DNA of 64,000 nt from Calamus simplicifolius (lineage: Eukaryota; Streptophyta; Magnoliopsida; Arecales; Arecaceae): assembly GCA_900491605.1 (NCBI GenBank), contig UESW01004251.1, positions 713,846-777,845 on the forward strand, written 5' to 3'. Positions 10,490 to 21,594 of this stretch are shown here, in pieces; the stretch's first letter is position 1, and the number at the start of each line of letters is the position of its first letter. The position numbers and the translations under genes were made by a program. The notes beneath the pieces were generated by a model. That model was not told where the DNA came from, did not search any database, and saw nothing but the letters and a program-made list of their open reading frames with translations.

Positions 10490-11060
10490 GAGTAGCCGCC
10501 CTAAGCCGCTTCCTATCCAAGTCCGCTGAAAGGTGTCTGCCTTTCTTCAAGGCGCTTCGCAGAATCAACGAGTTCGAGTGGACGAAAGAATGCCAGGAGG
10601 CGTTCGAAGGGTTAAAGGAATTCTTATCTACCCCGCCACTGCTAGCCAAGCCGACGGGTGGAGAAGAACTCCTTCTATACCTTGCGGCCTCTCCTGAAGC
10701 TGTTAGCTCTGTGCTGGTCCGTGTGGACACTGATGGCACACAAAGGCCAGTATACTATACGAGTAAGGTGCTTCATGATGCAGAGACCCGATACTCAAAC
10801 ATGGAAAAAATCATCTTTGCATTGATCGTGTCTGCCCAGCGTCTGCGGCCGTACTTCCAAGCCCACCCGATCGCGGTGATCACAGACCAGCCTCTGAAGA
10901 CAGTTCTAGCTCGTCCAGATACTTCGGCCGGCTGGCAAGGTGGGCCCTCAAGCTGGGGGAGTTCGATCTATCTTTCCGCCCCGTTCGGCCATGAAGTCTC
11001 AAGTCTTGGCAGATTTTTTGGTCGAATGTACTTGGGGAATGGAGCCACCTAAAGAACCTC
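10490..11060 (+). pseudogene. Element A first RNase H (classical gypsy type)
   Basis: After the RT connection, the segment LVRVDTDGTQRPVYYTSKVL (10714-10773), then ETRYSNMEKIIFALI and AHPIAVITDQPLKTVL (to about 10908), is the RNase H tethered to RT in Ty3/gypsy polyproteins, which removes RNA from the RNA-DNA hybrid. A frame change falls near 10930-10990. Confidence 0.8.
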
Positions 11061-11079
11061 CTACGGACACTCAGCCCCT

Positions 11080-11500
11080 TGGAACCAGCGATGATGAGTG
11101 GGTCCTTCACGTGGATGGGGCATCGAACTCTCAAGGGAGCGGAGCAGGCCTCATCTTGGCCAACTCGGATGGGGTGTGACCGAGTGTGCACTTCGCTTCC
11201 TCTTTCCAGCCACTAATAATCAGGCGGAATATGAAGCTTTGTTATCCGGAGTAAGATTGGCTCGAGAGCTTGGGGTGAAACGCCTTAGGGCATTCACCGA
11301 CTCCCAACTGGTTGCCGGCCAGATTACAAAGGAATACGAGGCAAAGGATCCCATCATGGCCCGCTACTTAGACGCGGTGCACTCAATGGTTTCCCCCTTC
11401 ACTCACTTCAGCGTCAGCTACATTCCTCGACAAGAGAATGCTAGAGCCGACGCCTTATCCCATCTTGCCGCCTCAGCTGATGGGATGTTGGGAAAGGCTT
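11080..11500 (+). pseudogene. Element A second, archaeal-type RNase H (aRNH)
   Basis: A second RNase H-like domain follows the first. Motifs in order: LHVDGASNSQGSGAGLIL (about 11104-11157, first Asp), NNQAEYEALLSGVRLARELG (about 11215-11274, catalytic Glu), FTDSQLVAGQI (about 11300, Asp), and ENARADALSHLAA (about 11434-11472, last Asp). Acquisition of an additional archaeal-type RNase H is established for plant Tat retrotransposons. One frameshift at about 11170-11180 separates the first motif from the rest; all four acidic positions are still readable. Confidence 0.85.
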
Positions 11501-11559
11501 ATGTGGAGCACTTAGAAGCCCCGAGTATTGATGTACCAAGAGAAACTTTACCAGTGGAG

Positions 11560-12800
11560 CAGGAGCCCTCCTGGATGGACGCCTATGTTCGGTACTTTAC
11601 TGAGGGCATCCTCCCAGAAGACCCTGCGAAGCTAGGAAACTTAAAAGACGGGCCCCAAAGTTCTTCCTTATGGAGGGAAAGCTCTACCGAAGGTCATTCT
11701 CATACCCTATCCTCAGGTGTGTCGGTCCACCGACGCCAATTATATTTTGCGAGAGATACACGAGGGATATGCGGAAGCCATCTGGGGGGCAGGGCTCTTG
11801 CATATAAAGCTCTACGTCAGGGGTATTATTGGTTGACAATGAAAGAGGATGCATCTGAGCTCGTTAAAAGATGTGACAGCTGCCAGCGTCATGCCAACGT
11901 CCAACATCAACCGGCGTCCCAGCTGACCCCTCTAGCTGCACCATGGCCCTTCGCACAGTGGGGCATGGACATCCTGGGACCTTTCCCTCCTGCCTCCGGA
12001 CAACGTAAGTTCCTAGTTGTGGCCGTCGATCATTTTACTAAATGGATCGAGGCGGAAGCTCTTGCTAAGATCACGGAAGCCAAAGTAAGGGCTTTCTTCT
12101 GGAAATCCGTGGTGTGCCGGTTCGGGTTACCGCACACCCTAGTTACAGACAACGGCCGACAGTTTGATAACACGGCCTTCCGGAATTCTGCGAGGGCCTG
12201 GGCATCCGTCACCGATTCACCTCAGTAGGGCATCCCCAAACCAACGGCGCAGCCGAGGTGACCAATCGCATCATCCTCCAAGGGCTCAGGGCTCGGCTAG
12301 ATAGCTGTAAAGGGCGCTGGGTGGAAGAACTTTCCAGTGTGCTGTGGGCCTACCACACGACGCCGCGAGCACCCACAGGGGAAACCCCTTTCAGCTTGGT
12401 CTTTGGGACCGAGGCGGTCATCCCCGTGGAAATAGGAGCTCCTAGTCCCCGGACGGAATTATACCACGAAGAAAGCAACTCAAACCAGCTAAGGGCTGAT
12501 CTGGATTTGGTGGAAGAATTGCGAGATCAAGCGCAACTTCGTATGGCAGCGTTCCGTCAGCGAGTGGCCAAACACTACAACTCTCGGGTGCGACCCAAGA
12601 CATTCCGGCCAGGAGACCTTGTCCTACGAAGAGCTGAAGTATCAAAGCCGACGGAAGGGGGCAAGCTAGCACCAAAATGGGAAGGACCATACCGTGTCAA
12701 GGAGGTGCTCCACCATGGGGCGTATAAAGTCGAAGAGCTAGACGGGAAACCGCTCCCTCGAACTTGGAATGCCGACAACTTACGCCGGTACTATCAATAG
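11560..12800 (+). pseudogene. Element A integrase, frameshifted
   Basis: Integrase inserts the cDNA copy into the genome. The zinc-binding N-terminus is visible as an IHEG segment near 11756 and CDSCQRHA near 11872-11895. The catalytic core reads WGMDILGPFPP (first Asp, near 11968), VTDNGRQFDN (second Asp, near 12142-12170) and GAAEVTNR (Glu, near 12248-12270). The C-terminal part contains APKWEGPYRVKEVLHHGAYK and ends RTWNADNLRRYYQ with a stop at 12798-12800. Frames shift near 11770 and 12185-12230, where an in-frame TAG also occurs. The DDE triad is preserved in the DNA but not on one frame. Confidence 0.85.
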
Positions 12801-12880
12801 AACTCTATCGTTATTAATTTGAATCTGTTTGATGCATGAATAATAAACATGTTCTTATTTTTGAATGAGTATGTTTAACC

Positions 12881-13925
12881 TAAGACCGGCGCCCCGCGTC
12901 GGCGATAAAGACCAACTCTGCGTTGGCACTCAAGACCGGCGTCGGCACCAAAGACCGGATCCGCTCCGGCAGTCAAAGACCAACTCCGCGTTGGCACCTA
13001 AGACCGGCGCCAGCGTCGGCAACAAAGACCAACTACGCGTCGGCAACAAAGACCAACTACGCGTTGGCACAAAAGACCGACGCCCAGCGTCGGCAACAAA
13101 AGACCAACTACGCGTTGGCACAAAGACCGACGCCCCACGTCGGCAATAAAGACCAATTCCGCATTGGCACCAAAGACCGGATCCGCTCCGGCAGTTAAAA
13201 GACCACTCCGCGTTGGCACTCAAGACCGCGCCCAACGTCGGCAACAAAGACCAACTACGCGTTGGCACCAAAGAGACGCCCAACGTCGGCAACAAAGACC
13301 AACTATGCGTTGGCACAAAAGACCGACGCCCAGCGTCGGCACAAAAGACCAACTACGCGTTGGCACAAAAGACCGACGCCCAGCGTAAAGACCAACTACG
13401 CGTTGGCACAAAAGACCGACGCCCACGTCGGCGATAAAGACCAACTCCGCGTTGACACTAAAGACCGGATCCGCTCCGGCAGTTAAAAGACCAACTCAGC
13501 GTTGGCACAAAAGACCGACGCCCAGCGTCGGCAACAAAGACCAACTACGCGTTGGCACAAAAGACCGACGCCCAACGTCGGCAATAAAGACCAACTACGC
13601 GTTGGCACAAAAGACCGACGCCCAGCGTCGGCAATAAAGACCAACTACGCATTGGTAAAGACCGACGCCCAACGTCGGCAACAAAGATCAACTACGCGTT
13701 GGCACAAAAGACCGACGCCCAACGTCGGCAATAAAGACCAACTACGCATTGGTACAAAAGACCGACGCCCAACAACAAAGACCAACTACGTTGGCACAAA
13801 GACCGACGCCCAACGTCAGCAACAAAGACCAACTACGCGTTGGCACCAAAGACCGGCACTTAGCGTCGGCAGCAAAGACCAACTACGCGTTGGCACAAAG
13901 GACCGGCGCCCCGCGTTGGCAATAG
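12881..13925. repeat. Element A hairpin-rich 50-bp tandem array
   Basis: About 1 kb of roughly 50-bp units between the pol stop (12800) and the 3' end of the antisense gene (14177). Each regular unit has two inverted repeats separated by CAAAGA-type spacers: CCGACGCCCAGCGTCGG (7-bp stem, for example 13077-13093) and CCAACTACGCGTTGG (5-bp stem, 5-base loop). A third type, CCGGATCCGCTCCGG, occurs three times (near 12956, 13179, 13467). At 13153-13167 both arms of the second hairpin have changed together (CCAAT...ATTGG). Open frames on both strands here follow from the repeats and are not genes. Confidence 0.88.
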
Positions 13926-14176
13926 CAACTGACACCCGCGTTACCACCGAATATTGGCCTTGTCAACACTTAGGACAGCGTCACGGCTCGCGGTCCTATT
14001 TAGCGTAACCTACTGTACATAATCCTATCGATTGGCGGTTCACAGCAGTTTGAACAAATGAAGTTAATCATAATCGAAGGGGCGAAAGAGATTAAAAACA
14101 TTCATTGATAGTAAAGGTTACAAAATTGCCGACTCAGGTCAGGCACAACCGATACAAGGAGAAAAACCAAAAGCTG

Positions 14177-15675
14177 TTAATGACCATCCGAAGCCGGGGC
14201 GTCATCCTCAGGGACATCGTCGGGCTTCAGCCCCTCGATATCCTCCAGGTCGTAAAGCTCCTGGATTTTATCTTTACAGTCTTGGAAGCCGGCGTCATAA
14301 GCTAGCGCCGCTGACTCGGCTACCTCATTGTCGAAGGCTTCGGATTTCTTATAATCTTCTACGGCATCGGCCCCCTTCTTTTCAGCCTCGATGGCCCTCC
14401 TCTGGGCCTCCGCCACTGCCGCCTCCAGATCCGCAATTTTAGTTACGTATTGGCGGGTGGCTTCCTTGGCCGCATTTGTCTCAGCGGAGGCAGAACTCAG
14501 TTGAGTCTTTAAAACACATACCTCCAGTTCTGCCGCCCTCAGCTTCTCCTCAGCCGCTCTTTGTTTTTCCTCTGCCACCTGAGCATTGTCCAGCTCATTG
14601 GCGGCACGGCGCTGAGCAACCTCCAGCGCATATTCAGCCTTTTCGGCTCTAAGCCGAGTAACCTCGATCTCACCCTTCAGGGTGGCCCGAGTATCCTCTA
14701 GAGCCATTGCCGCCTTCTCTGCTTTGACTTGGAGGGAGACCATCTCCTCCCGCGCTTGTTCAATGGCGGTGTCGCTCAGAGTCCAGAGGTTTTTAAGGGC
14801 GACAAGAGAATTCAAGGCCTGGAAAAAATATCCAGATATAAAGAAAGAAAAAGGGGGAAGGAAAAGGACAATAATGGCACAGAAACTCACCCAGAGATGC
14901 GCCACCGAGGCTTCACGAAAAAAGGCGACTCTCCCTTGACCTCGGAGGTATTCTTGCACCTCAACCACCGAGGCTTCCTCCATGATCCGTGCAGCCCAGC
15001 GGCCGTGGTTTGCCAGCAGCGACTGGAAGGAAGGATCGACGCCCCTCTCTCCCTGGACGTCGGACCTACAGAGGCTGATTCCGCCTCTGAGCCTGCCACC
15101 TCCGGCTCTTTCGCTGGCGGAGGCGCTTCGGCTGTCGCCCCCGCGGGGGGCAGGGCAGCGATTGGAGTCGCCGCTATTGCTGCCGAAGTTTTGTCCATCT
15201 CTTTGAACGTGGGAGACGGCGTCTCCCCCTCGGGAGATAAGGTCGAGCAAGATAATTGGAGGAGCCGAAGCTGGAGATTCTCCTCCGGGGGCTCCGTTCC
15301 ACCTCCTTGCCGGCCTCGGCCTTCGCCGCGTCTGCCGACGGGTTCGTCGGCTTGGGTTTGAGCCGCCTCGCCTACGCGCAAGGATTCCACTGTTTTGGCC
15401 CCCTGGGCCTCGGCCTCCTCAGCGTCGGCCCTTTTGGGGCCGCCCTTCTTCAAGACCTTGGCACGGAGGGGCTTCACGACTTTAGCCCCTCCGGTGTCGG
15501 CCTCCCCAGCGTCGGTCTCCCTAGCGCCAACCCTCCCAGTGTCGGCCCTCCTGGGAACTTTAGCGGCGGCCCTCCTTCGGCAGGAGCGCAGTCCCTGCAG
15601 CCTTCCTCTTCCTGGCGGCCACCTGTTTAAGCTTATGCAGCGTCGGCGCCATCCCTACACAAGCAAAGGATAGTT

Positions 15676-15706
<31 letters not shown>

Positions 15707-16396
15707 GAGAAGCAGAGGAGAAAGGCGAGTAGTCTAGTGCTCACCCCTCGCGGGAATTAGACCGGCACGGTGAAGATTCTCCTCGGCTAAAAGCTTATTA
15801 CACCGAGGAATGTCGGCAGTCAGAAGCTGCCCAAACGCCATCCGGTCTCGTGGAAGGATGGAGGGGTCCCTATTGGCGTCGATGTTGGGTATCCCCCAGC
15901 TTCCACGAACCCCGCTGATGTCCGCAAAGAAAAACTTGTCCTTCCACCCTTTAACGGAGGTAGGAAGGCACAGTTTAAGAATCCTATTAGACCTAGGGGT
16001 GAAGGACCACCAACCCGACTGTTTGCGAAGGGTATAGAAGCTGCGGAATAGGGAAATACTAGCCTCAATGCCTTGCAGGTGGCAGAGTACTAAAAAACCA
16101 ACAATGGTTCGGATAGAGTTGGGAACTAGTTGGGAAGGGGTCAAGGAGTACCGGTCTAGAAGATTGAGAATGAAAGGGTGGATCGGTAACCGGAGCCCGG
16201 CCTTAAAAAAGGCTCCGTACAAAGCAACCCTTCCGGAACGGGAAGAGGTTACCCTGTCGTTAGGGGTGGGGAAGAACAGATGAAGGTCTGAAGGGAAGCC
16301 ATACCTGGCCCTTAAGTTTGCTATGTCTTGAGCAGACATGGAGGACGCAGTCCCTTCGGGGGACTCCTTGGCAACCCTAGAAGGACCGGCAGCCAC
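14177..16396 (-). pseudogene. Element A antisense three-exon gene (PF04195-like 'gypsy-type transposon' protein)
   Basis: A gene opposite to pol and convergent with it. Exon 1 (16396 or upstream to 15745) encodes the plant 'putative gypsy type transposon' domain: LRARYGFPSDLHLFFPTPND, KAGLRLPIHPFILNLLDRYS and VPNSIRTIVGFLVLCHLQGI. The exon 1 donor (G|GTGAGC) is followed by a T-tract and the acceptor TGTGTAG; exon 2 spans about 15654-14891 and is Pro/Ala-rich with two compensating frame changes. The intron 14890-14819 (GTGAGT...TTTCCAG, 72 bp) is a multiple of three and has no stop. Exon 3 (14818-14177) is a long Ala/Glu/Lys-rich coiled coil ending EDDAPASDGH. Element B has the same exon plan. 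The function is unknown in the family. Confidence 0.8.
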
Positions 16397-16399
16397 CGA

Positions 16400-17009
16400 C
16401 CGGTTCCGGACGGAAAGTCCGCCCGCCGGCCGGACGAATCCCGGTTAGGGGACGATTGACTGGTCGTTGCTCCGGTGATTGGTTAGAAGAAGGGGTGGAC
16501 CATTGGCTGGACAGGGAATCGGAAGTCTGGGAAGGATGGTGGGAACCCCCCCAGGAACCAGAAATGGAGCAAGAAGGAGAGGAAGCCATGGGAACTAACC
16601 TGAAAAGAAAAACTCGAGCCAAGAACAGAGCACGGAGAGAATGAACGAGAGACAGAAACGCTGGCGGACTCAAAAGGGGGCAACGGCGGAAGAAGTGGGG
16701 AAGATAGGAAGATAAGGGCTATTTGTCCTCATGACGCCATCTCGAAACACCCCACGATCGTCCGATCTGACCACGCGTCCATCTTCAGTTGGGAGGCGTT
16801 TCGACGACCTGCCAATGCGATAAGCTCGAAAAGACCACCAATGAAAAGGGGGGCATTAACCTTATCGCAATGATACCGTTCGCCTTTTCGTAGCACTGCC
16901 CGAGGGAAATCCTCCCTAATCCCAACAAAGGCGAAATAATGGCGCGAAAACCGGCCACCTAGAGGATATTCACACCCCTTTCGCGGGTAAGTAAACGCTC
17001 ACCCATCTC
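16400..17009 (-). promoter_or_regulatory. Probable 5' region of the element A antisense gene
   Basis: It lies between the PF04195-like exon and the polypurine tract. A second start codon at 16589 opens a Ser/Pro-rich leader in another frame (MASSPSCSISGSWGG...) that runs into a frame change at about 16380-16400, so the native start may be there. A weak TATA-like CAAATAG on the - strand lies near 16711-16717. The promoter is inferred from position only. Confidence 0.35.
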
Positions 17010-17025
17010 AGGGGCGGGGGGCATC
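17010..17025 (+). promoter_or_regulatory. Polypurine tract of element A
   Basis: AGGGGCGGGGGGCATC abuts the 3' LTR start TGATACGG. Position and purine content fit the plus-strand primer of reverse transcription. Confidence 0.75.
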
Positions 17026-17936
17026 TGATACGGCTGGCCGTTTCCCCGGGGTAGTATTATCTTCTGCGCGGTTTTCGAAAGCAATGATGTGACAACAAAA
17101 CCCAAGGCCTCCAGTATCGGCCTCCAATGCCGGCCTCCAGCGTCGGCCTCCAGTGCCGGTTTCCAGCGTCGGCCTCCAGCGTCTCCAGCGTCGGCCTCCA
17201 GTGCCGGCCTCCAGCGTCGGCCTCCAGTGCGGCCTCCAGCGTCGGCCTCCAGTGCCGTCCTCCAGTGTGGGCCTCCAGCGTCGGCTTTCAGCAACAGCGC
17301 CAAAGACCGGCACCCAGCGTCGGCATCAAAGTTACACGTTAACACCAAAGACAGACGTCCAGCGTCGGCCTCTAGTGCCGGCCCCCAGCATCGGCCTCCA
17401 GCGCCGACCTCCTGTGCTGGAACTCTGACTCCGGCCTCCTGCGTTGGCTCCGGCCTCCGGCATCGGCCCCCAGCGTCGGCCCGCAGTATCTCCCACATAC
17501 ACAATATAATCTCGTACAGTCCCCGCAATCTAAGCACCTCGCTCACCAAAATCACGGGCAAGTGTTAGCCTGATAGGCAGTTACCGCTATAAGCGGCCCT
17601 TATCCAGCAACAGTCCAACGACTTGCCGTTCGATGAAACATCACAACGAGACGGATTCGACGGTTCCAACAGACCGAGGTAAACGGGATCCCAAACAGGT
17701 ATAAAAAGAGGACCCGAGCTCCATGCAAAGGGACTCTCTCTGTGGAACTTCCTCTCAAACAATCTACAAAAATCATATCCCTGTTCGGCGACTCACTAAC
17801 TTGGGCGTCAGAGGGTCCCCGCCGGAACCACCGGTCCGGGACTTTTTGCAGATTCCAGAAGGAAGACGGTGGCCTCTCTGCGCACACGGTGATCCTAGCA
17901 TGTCCGACGTTCATCATATGTGATCTGACCGCAACA
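17026..17936 (+). repeat. Element A 3' LTR (911 bp)
   Basis: Same TGATACGGCTGG start and GACCGCAACA end as the 5' LTR, followed by CATGC. It is 30 bp shorter than the 5' LTR, with most of the difference in the GGCCTCCAGCGTCGG word array (17112-17300). The TATA box is at 17700-17708. Confidence 0.9.
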
Positions 17937-18001
17937 CATGCCTTGTTCAATGCTTCAAGATATGGACAAGCTTGATCTTGAAGATGGTCAAAATTCTTTA
18001 A

Positions 18002-18312
18002 GGTAGTGTTTGATATGGGGGATAAGGAAGAATATCCCTGGATATCCCTCCTTATTTCCAAATGCTATAACTAAAAGGGATAGGTCTGAAAAAATTTAAC
18101 CAGAAGGGATAACCCATGGTTAACCGTTAACCATGGTTAACCATGGGTTATCCCCTGAACTTATTCCCTAGGGAACACAGGAACAACTAAAGTTATCCCT
18201 TGATGGCAGACTTGTAATTTTAAAAAAAATGTTTATTCTCTCAGCTATTTCCTGGATAAATGTTATCTCGTATATTTATCCAGAGATAACTTTTGAGCTA
18301 TCAAATACTACC
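18002..18312 (-). mobile_element. Tourist-like MITE, copy 3
   Basis: GGTAGTGTTTGATA at the start and TATCAAATACTACC at the end are near-perfect inverted ends, with TAA on both sides (17999-18001 and 18313-18315). The interior matches the MITEs at 5591-6238 in reverse orientation and includes a near-palindrome around GGTTAACCATGGTTAACC (18105-18150). It begins 66 bp beyond element A. Confidence 0.78.
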
Positions 18313-18315
18313 TAA

Positions 18316-19779
18316 AAGTTAGACATGATTTATTCTCAAGGAATCATCATCGTCGCCGATTAGTTATGTATTCCAACCTAATCGTAATCGATCAGTTCTT
18401 TTCTTTGAGAACTCGGTCTTGTTCTCAAGATTTTCGGTTACCCGACTGTCGCATGAGATTTCAAGGCTGATGGTTGTCATTGATGACCACAGCATAGATC
18501 TTGGTTCAGTGATATCTTGTTGAAGTTAGGACATGGAGAAGTTGAATAGTAACCAGGTTGCTGTTTTGGTTACCGTTCAAGAACCGCTTTGGTTCAAGAG
18601 CCGGTTCAATGGATTTAAATTAAATCTTGGGCCAGTTTATTACATCAAACCAAGCCAGTTCAGGTCCAAATTGGTTTAACCAATTAAGACCTAATCTGAG
18701 TTAGTTCTAGAAACTCAAGTTGATTTAAACCTAATTCAAGCCAGCACTAGCCGATTAGAGTTGATTTAAACCAGAACCAATGAGCGGTCATGCTTGTAGT
18801 AAAAGGTTTGGATCGAACTGAATTGTTATATCTTAGGAACAGATCGCCCACAACCTGCACCAAAGGGCAAAAACTAGTTCTTAGGACAGTGTCTAACACA
18901 CTTCAGTTCAGGCATGATTTTCATCTTCTTTTGATTTTAAATTTTTGTACATTTAAATTTTTAGACTATAATTTTCTAGCAATTTATAAATAGGAGTTTT
19001 TAAAATCAACTATTTTCCAATAGCTAAGGACTAGTTTTTAATTTCACAAGAAATTGCTAGGATTTTTTTTGTAAGGCACTGGAATATGTGTGTGTGTTTT
19101 TTTTTTTTTTGGAAAAAAAAAGTTTTTTTTTTCTGCATTGAAATCTATCCAAAAATCTTAGAAACTATTTTTTTTGAAAAAAAAGGAGACGTCTTGAATT
19201 TGAAATTTAAAATTCAATTCTAAAATTTGAAATTCAAATTTAAATTTTAAAATTTAAATTTAAATTTAAAAAAATCTTTAAAAATTTTGATTTTATATTT
19301 TTTGATACTTAAATTTAAATTTAAATTATTTGAGTTAATTTTTCTTAGTGGTTATTTTATTTATTCAAGTACTTTTTAGATTTAAATTTTTAATTTAAAT
19401 TCAAAATCTGAAAACCAGAACTATTTTAAAAAATCAAACTATGAGCTCCCACTATTTTAAAATTTCTAAGTTGATGCTCAAGTCAATCCATTCTATAAGT
19501 AATGTGTCCATCATCATGATTTAATTGATAATATAAGTAGTGGTTAAAATCACCTCAAACATTATGATTGCACTAGACCCTATTCTTACTTGACCACTTA
19601 TTAGGATATAAGAAAGAAGAGAAGGAATCAAGCTACAAAAAAATATCTCTAATTTTCCAAGAAACCTTTCTTGACTTTGGGAATTTAGATTAGAAGTGTG
19701 ATTAATATGCATTAGCAATTTTACCTAACCTGAGTTTTGCACCTCGTGAAACATTTCAAACATCCGTCTCTATTTTTTT
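18316..19779. other. AT-rich intergenic DNA
   Basis: No supported gene. At about 19195-19345 the sequence is a low-complexity mix of TTTAAATTTAAAATTT words. A 67-codon frame at 18790-18993 has no recognisable feature. Confidence 0.4.
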
Positions 19780-19980
19780 AAAAAAAGTCTTTATGCATCA
19801 GCTTTCAATGCACAAAGCACGCACCAATGCATTGATTGACTGCGTGCCTATACCATCGTACATGTAATGCGCGCTATAATCCATTAAACTATGGTACGCA
19901 TGGTTGTACAAATGCACAACTAATCCACATGCCCGATACATTTTTTTGTATATTAAAGGCTAGTGCATAAAGATTTTTTC
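19780..19980. mobile_element. Candidate foldback/MITE element
   Basis: AAAAAAGTCTTTATGCA at the left end is the inverted match of TGCATAAAGATTTTTTC at the right end, about 200 bp apart, with no coding sequence between. The interior repeats the words 'AATGCA' and 'GCACA'. Target duplications were not resolved, so the superfamily is unassigned. Confidence 0.45.
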
Positions 19981-20893
19981 TTTTCTTTTCTTCAGAGCTT
20001 CGATCCAGCCCATAAAACGCCTAGTTTGCTAGTCATCGAGTCCAACAGGAATTCATTAACTCTGAAGCCTTCACAGCCTATTTAGAATCATTAAAAACTA
20101 TAGAATTAAAATTCTGATTCTACGGTATTAATGATTCAAGTATTTGAAATGGAATAAAATATGAAATTAAAATTCTGAATCCTTAAAAGCTATAAAATCA
20201 GAAATCTGACAAAAAATGATCGGATTTGTGATTGACATAAATTAAAATTCATGAACCCAACTAACTTATTTTATATTTCCTAGGATATCCATTAAATTAA
20301 AATAATATTTTTTAAACACTAATTAAAATGTTTCCAGTTCTTCGCGCGACAGCATCTAAGATGCCTGAGATGCTTACATTGTTCTCTCTTCCCTTCTCAC
20401 AGGTTCTTTCTTTCTTTACTCAATTTGTGTTTATATTAATTTTTTTTTTATTCTTCCATCGATTACTTTTTGCTTTCTTTTTATTTATCCTTCTTCTTTG
20501 CTACCACTAGATCTTTTATTCCTCTTCACCTGTATTGAGCATGCAGCAGCTAATTTCTTAGACCTTGTTGCTTTCTTTATTACGATACTATAGGGACCAC
20601 ATGGATTAATTTGTTATGATATCATGATAAAATATTTCATTAAAGCTTATATGAGGGTTAATATTGATTATATCTAGAAATTTCTATATAATAAAACTTT
20701 ATATAGATCTGATTATTAATTAATTGAACAAGAATAATTAGCATTATTACTGGACTTCAACTTTTAGCTTATAATTAAAATAAAATATTAATTTTTAATA
20801 ATTTTTATGATAAAATTATGGAAATAATAAAAATAAAATAGCCATAACCATTTAAATAAAACTATTATAGGTTTATAGGACCGATATAATATT
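19981..20893. other. AT-rich intergenic DNA
   Basis: No gene or recognisable element. A loose inverted pair around AGAATTAAAATTCTGATTCT (20098-20210) suggests a very degraded MITE but cannot be delimited. Confidence 0.35.
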
Positions 20894-20898
20894 CTAAT

Positions 20899-21575
20899 TG
20901 TTAGAAATCTATATTCAATAATTCGTGATAAGTTTAAATAAAATAGACGAACGAGAAATAGAACCGTTTTTGGACAGAAGCTTGCTTAATTGTAATATCC
21001 TAAGAAAGAAATTTTTCACTCCTTCCTTCCTGTGCTTAGAAGATATATGACTGTCTGTCTTTCCAGGATTCGACTGTCAATAATCTAAATTCTCAGCACT
21101 AGAATAGAATTTAGACTCTGGCAAACTGAAATTGTTCCCCTCTTAAGTATATGCTTTCAAGGATAGAAAATGAAAATTCAATACAAAAAACTCAGATTAA
21201 GTATTAAATTTATAGAAAACGGTTTGCCTCTTCAAAAGGACATGTCCTTTGACATTCAAATTCAAATTTTGTGACTTTTCGAAGAAAAAAAAATAGTTAT
21301 ATATAACTACTTGGTAGTTATATTCATGAATCAAGGCTCCAACGGCAGGCCCAAGGCCCAATCTTTGAATTATTTAATAATAATAATTTATTTATAGATT
21401 CAAGCCCAAGAACCACTAGAACCCACTAGCTTTGGTTCTTCTTCAAAATCAAAGACTTAAGGCTTTGTGTACTTTTAAACTTCTAGTCCTTTTTGGTTTT
21501 AACCAATGTGGGACTAAAGGTTTTCTGCTCAAAGGACTAAAAGTTTTCTATTCAAAATATATTTATTCTAACAAT
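20899..21575 (-). repeat. Copia element 3' LTR (677 bp, full length)
   Basis: On + it reads TGTTAGAAATC...TATTCTAACA. The 119-odd bases at its left and about 230 at its right match the right-hand LTR; the middle (about 21015-21340) is missing from that copy. Confidence 0.88.
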
Positions 21576-21594
21576 ACCCCACATTTGAATAGAA
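21576..21594 (-). promoter_or_regulatory. Copia polypurine tract
   Basis: On the - strand CTATTCAAATGTGGGGTAT runs into the 3' LTR start TGTTAG, the common arrangement in plant copia elements. Confidence 0.65.

Larger units (their letters stand above)
6436..17936 (+). mobile_element. Complete Tat-lineage Ty3/gypsy LTR retrotransposon (element A)
   Basis: An 11.5-kb element flanked by 5-bp target duplications CATGC (6431-6435 and 17937-17941). Order: 5' LTR, primer binding site, gag, protease, RT, RNase H, a second RNase H-like domain, integrase, a tandem hairpin array, a convergent antisense gene, polypurine tract, 3' LTR. The pol order with integrase last identifies Ty3/gypsy. The extra RNase H after the usual one and the antisense ORF upstream of the 3' LTR are known features of Tat elements such as Grande and Retand. 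All coding regions carry frameshifts, so it is structurally whole but probably not autonomous. Confidence 0.92.

Noticed and set aside
12881..13925. CRISPR-like array of repeats and spacers
   Set aside because: The units alternate two or three inverted-repeat words with constant spacers and sit inside a plant LTR retrotransposon; the spacers are not unique and there are no cas genes.
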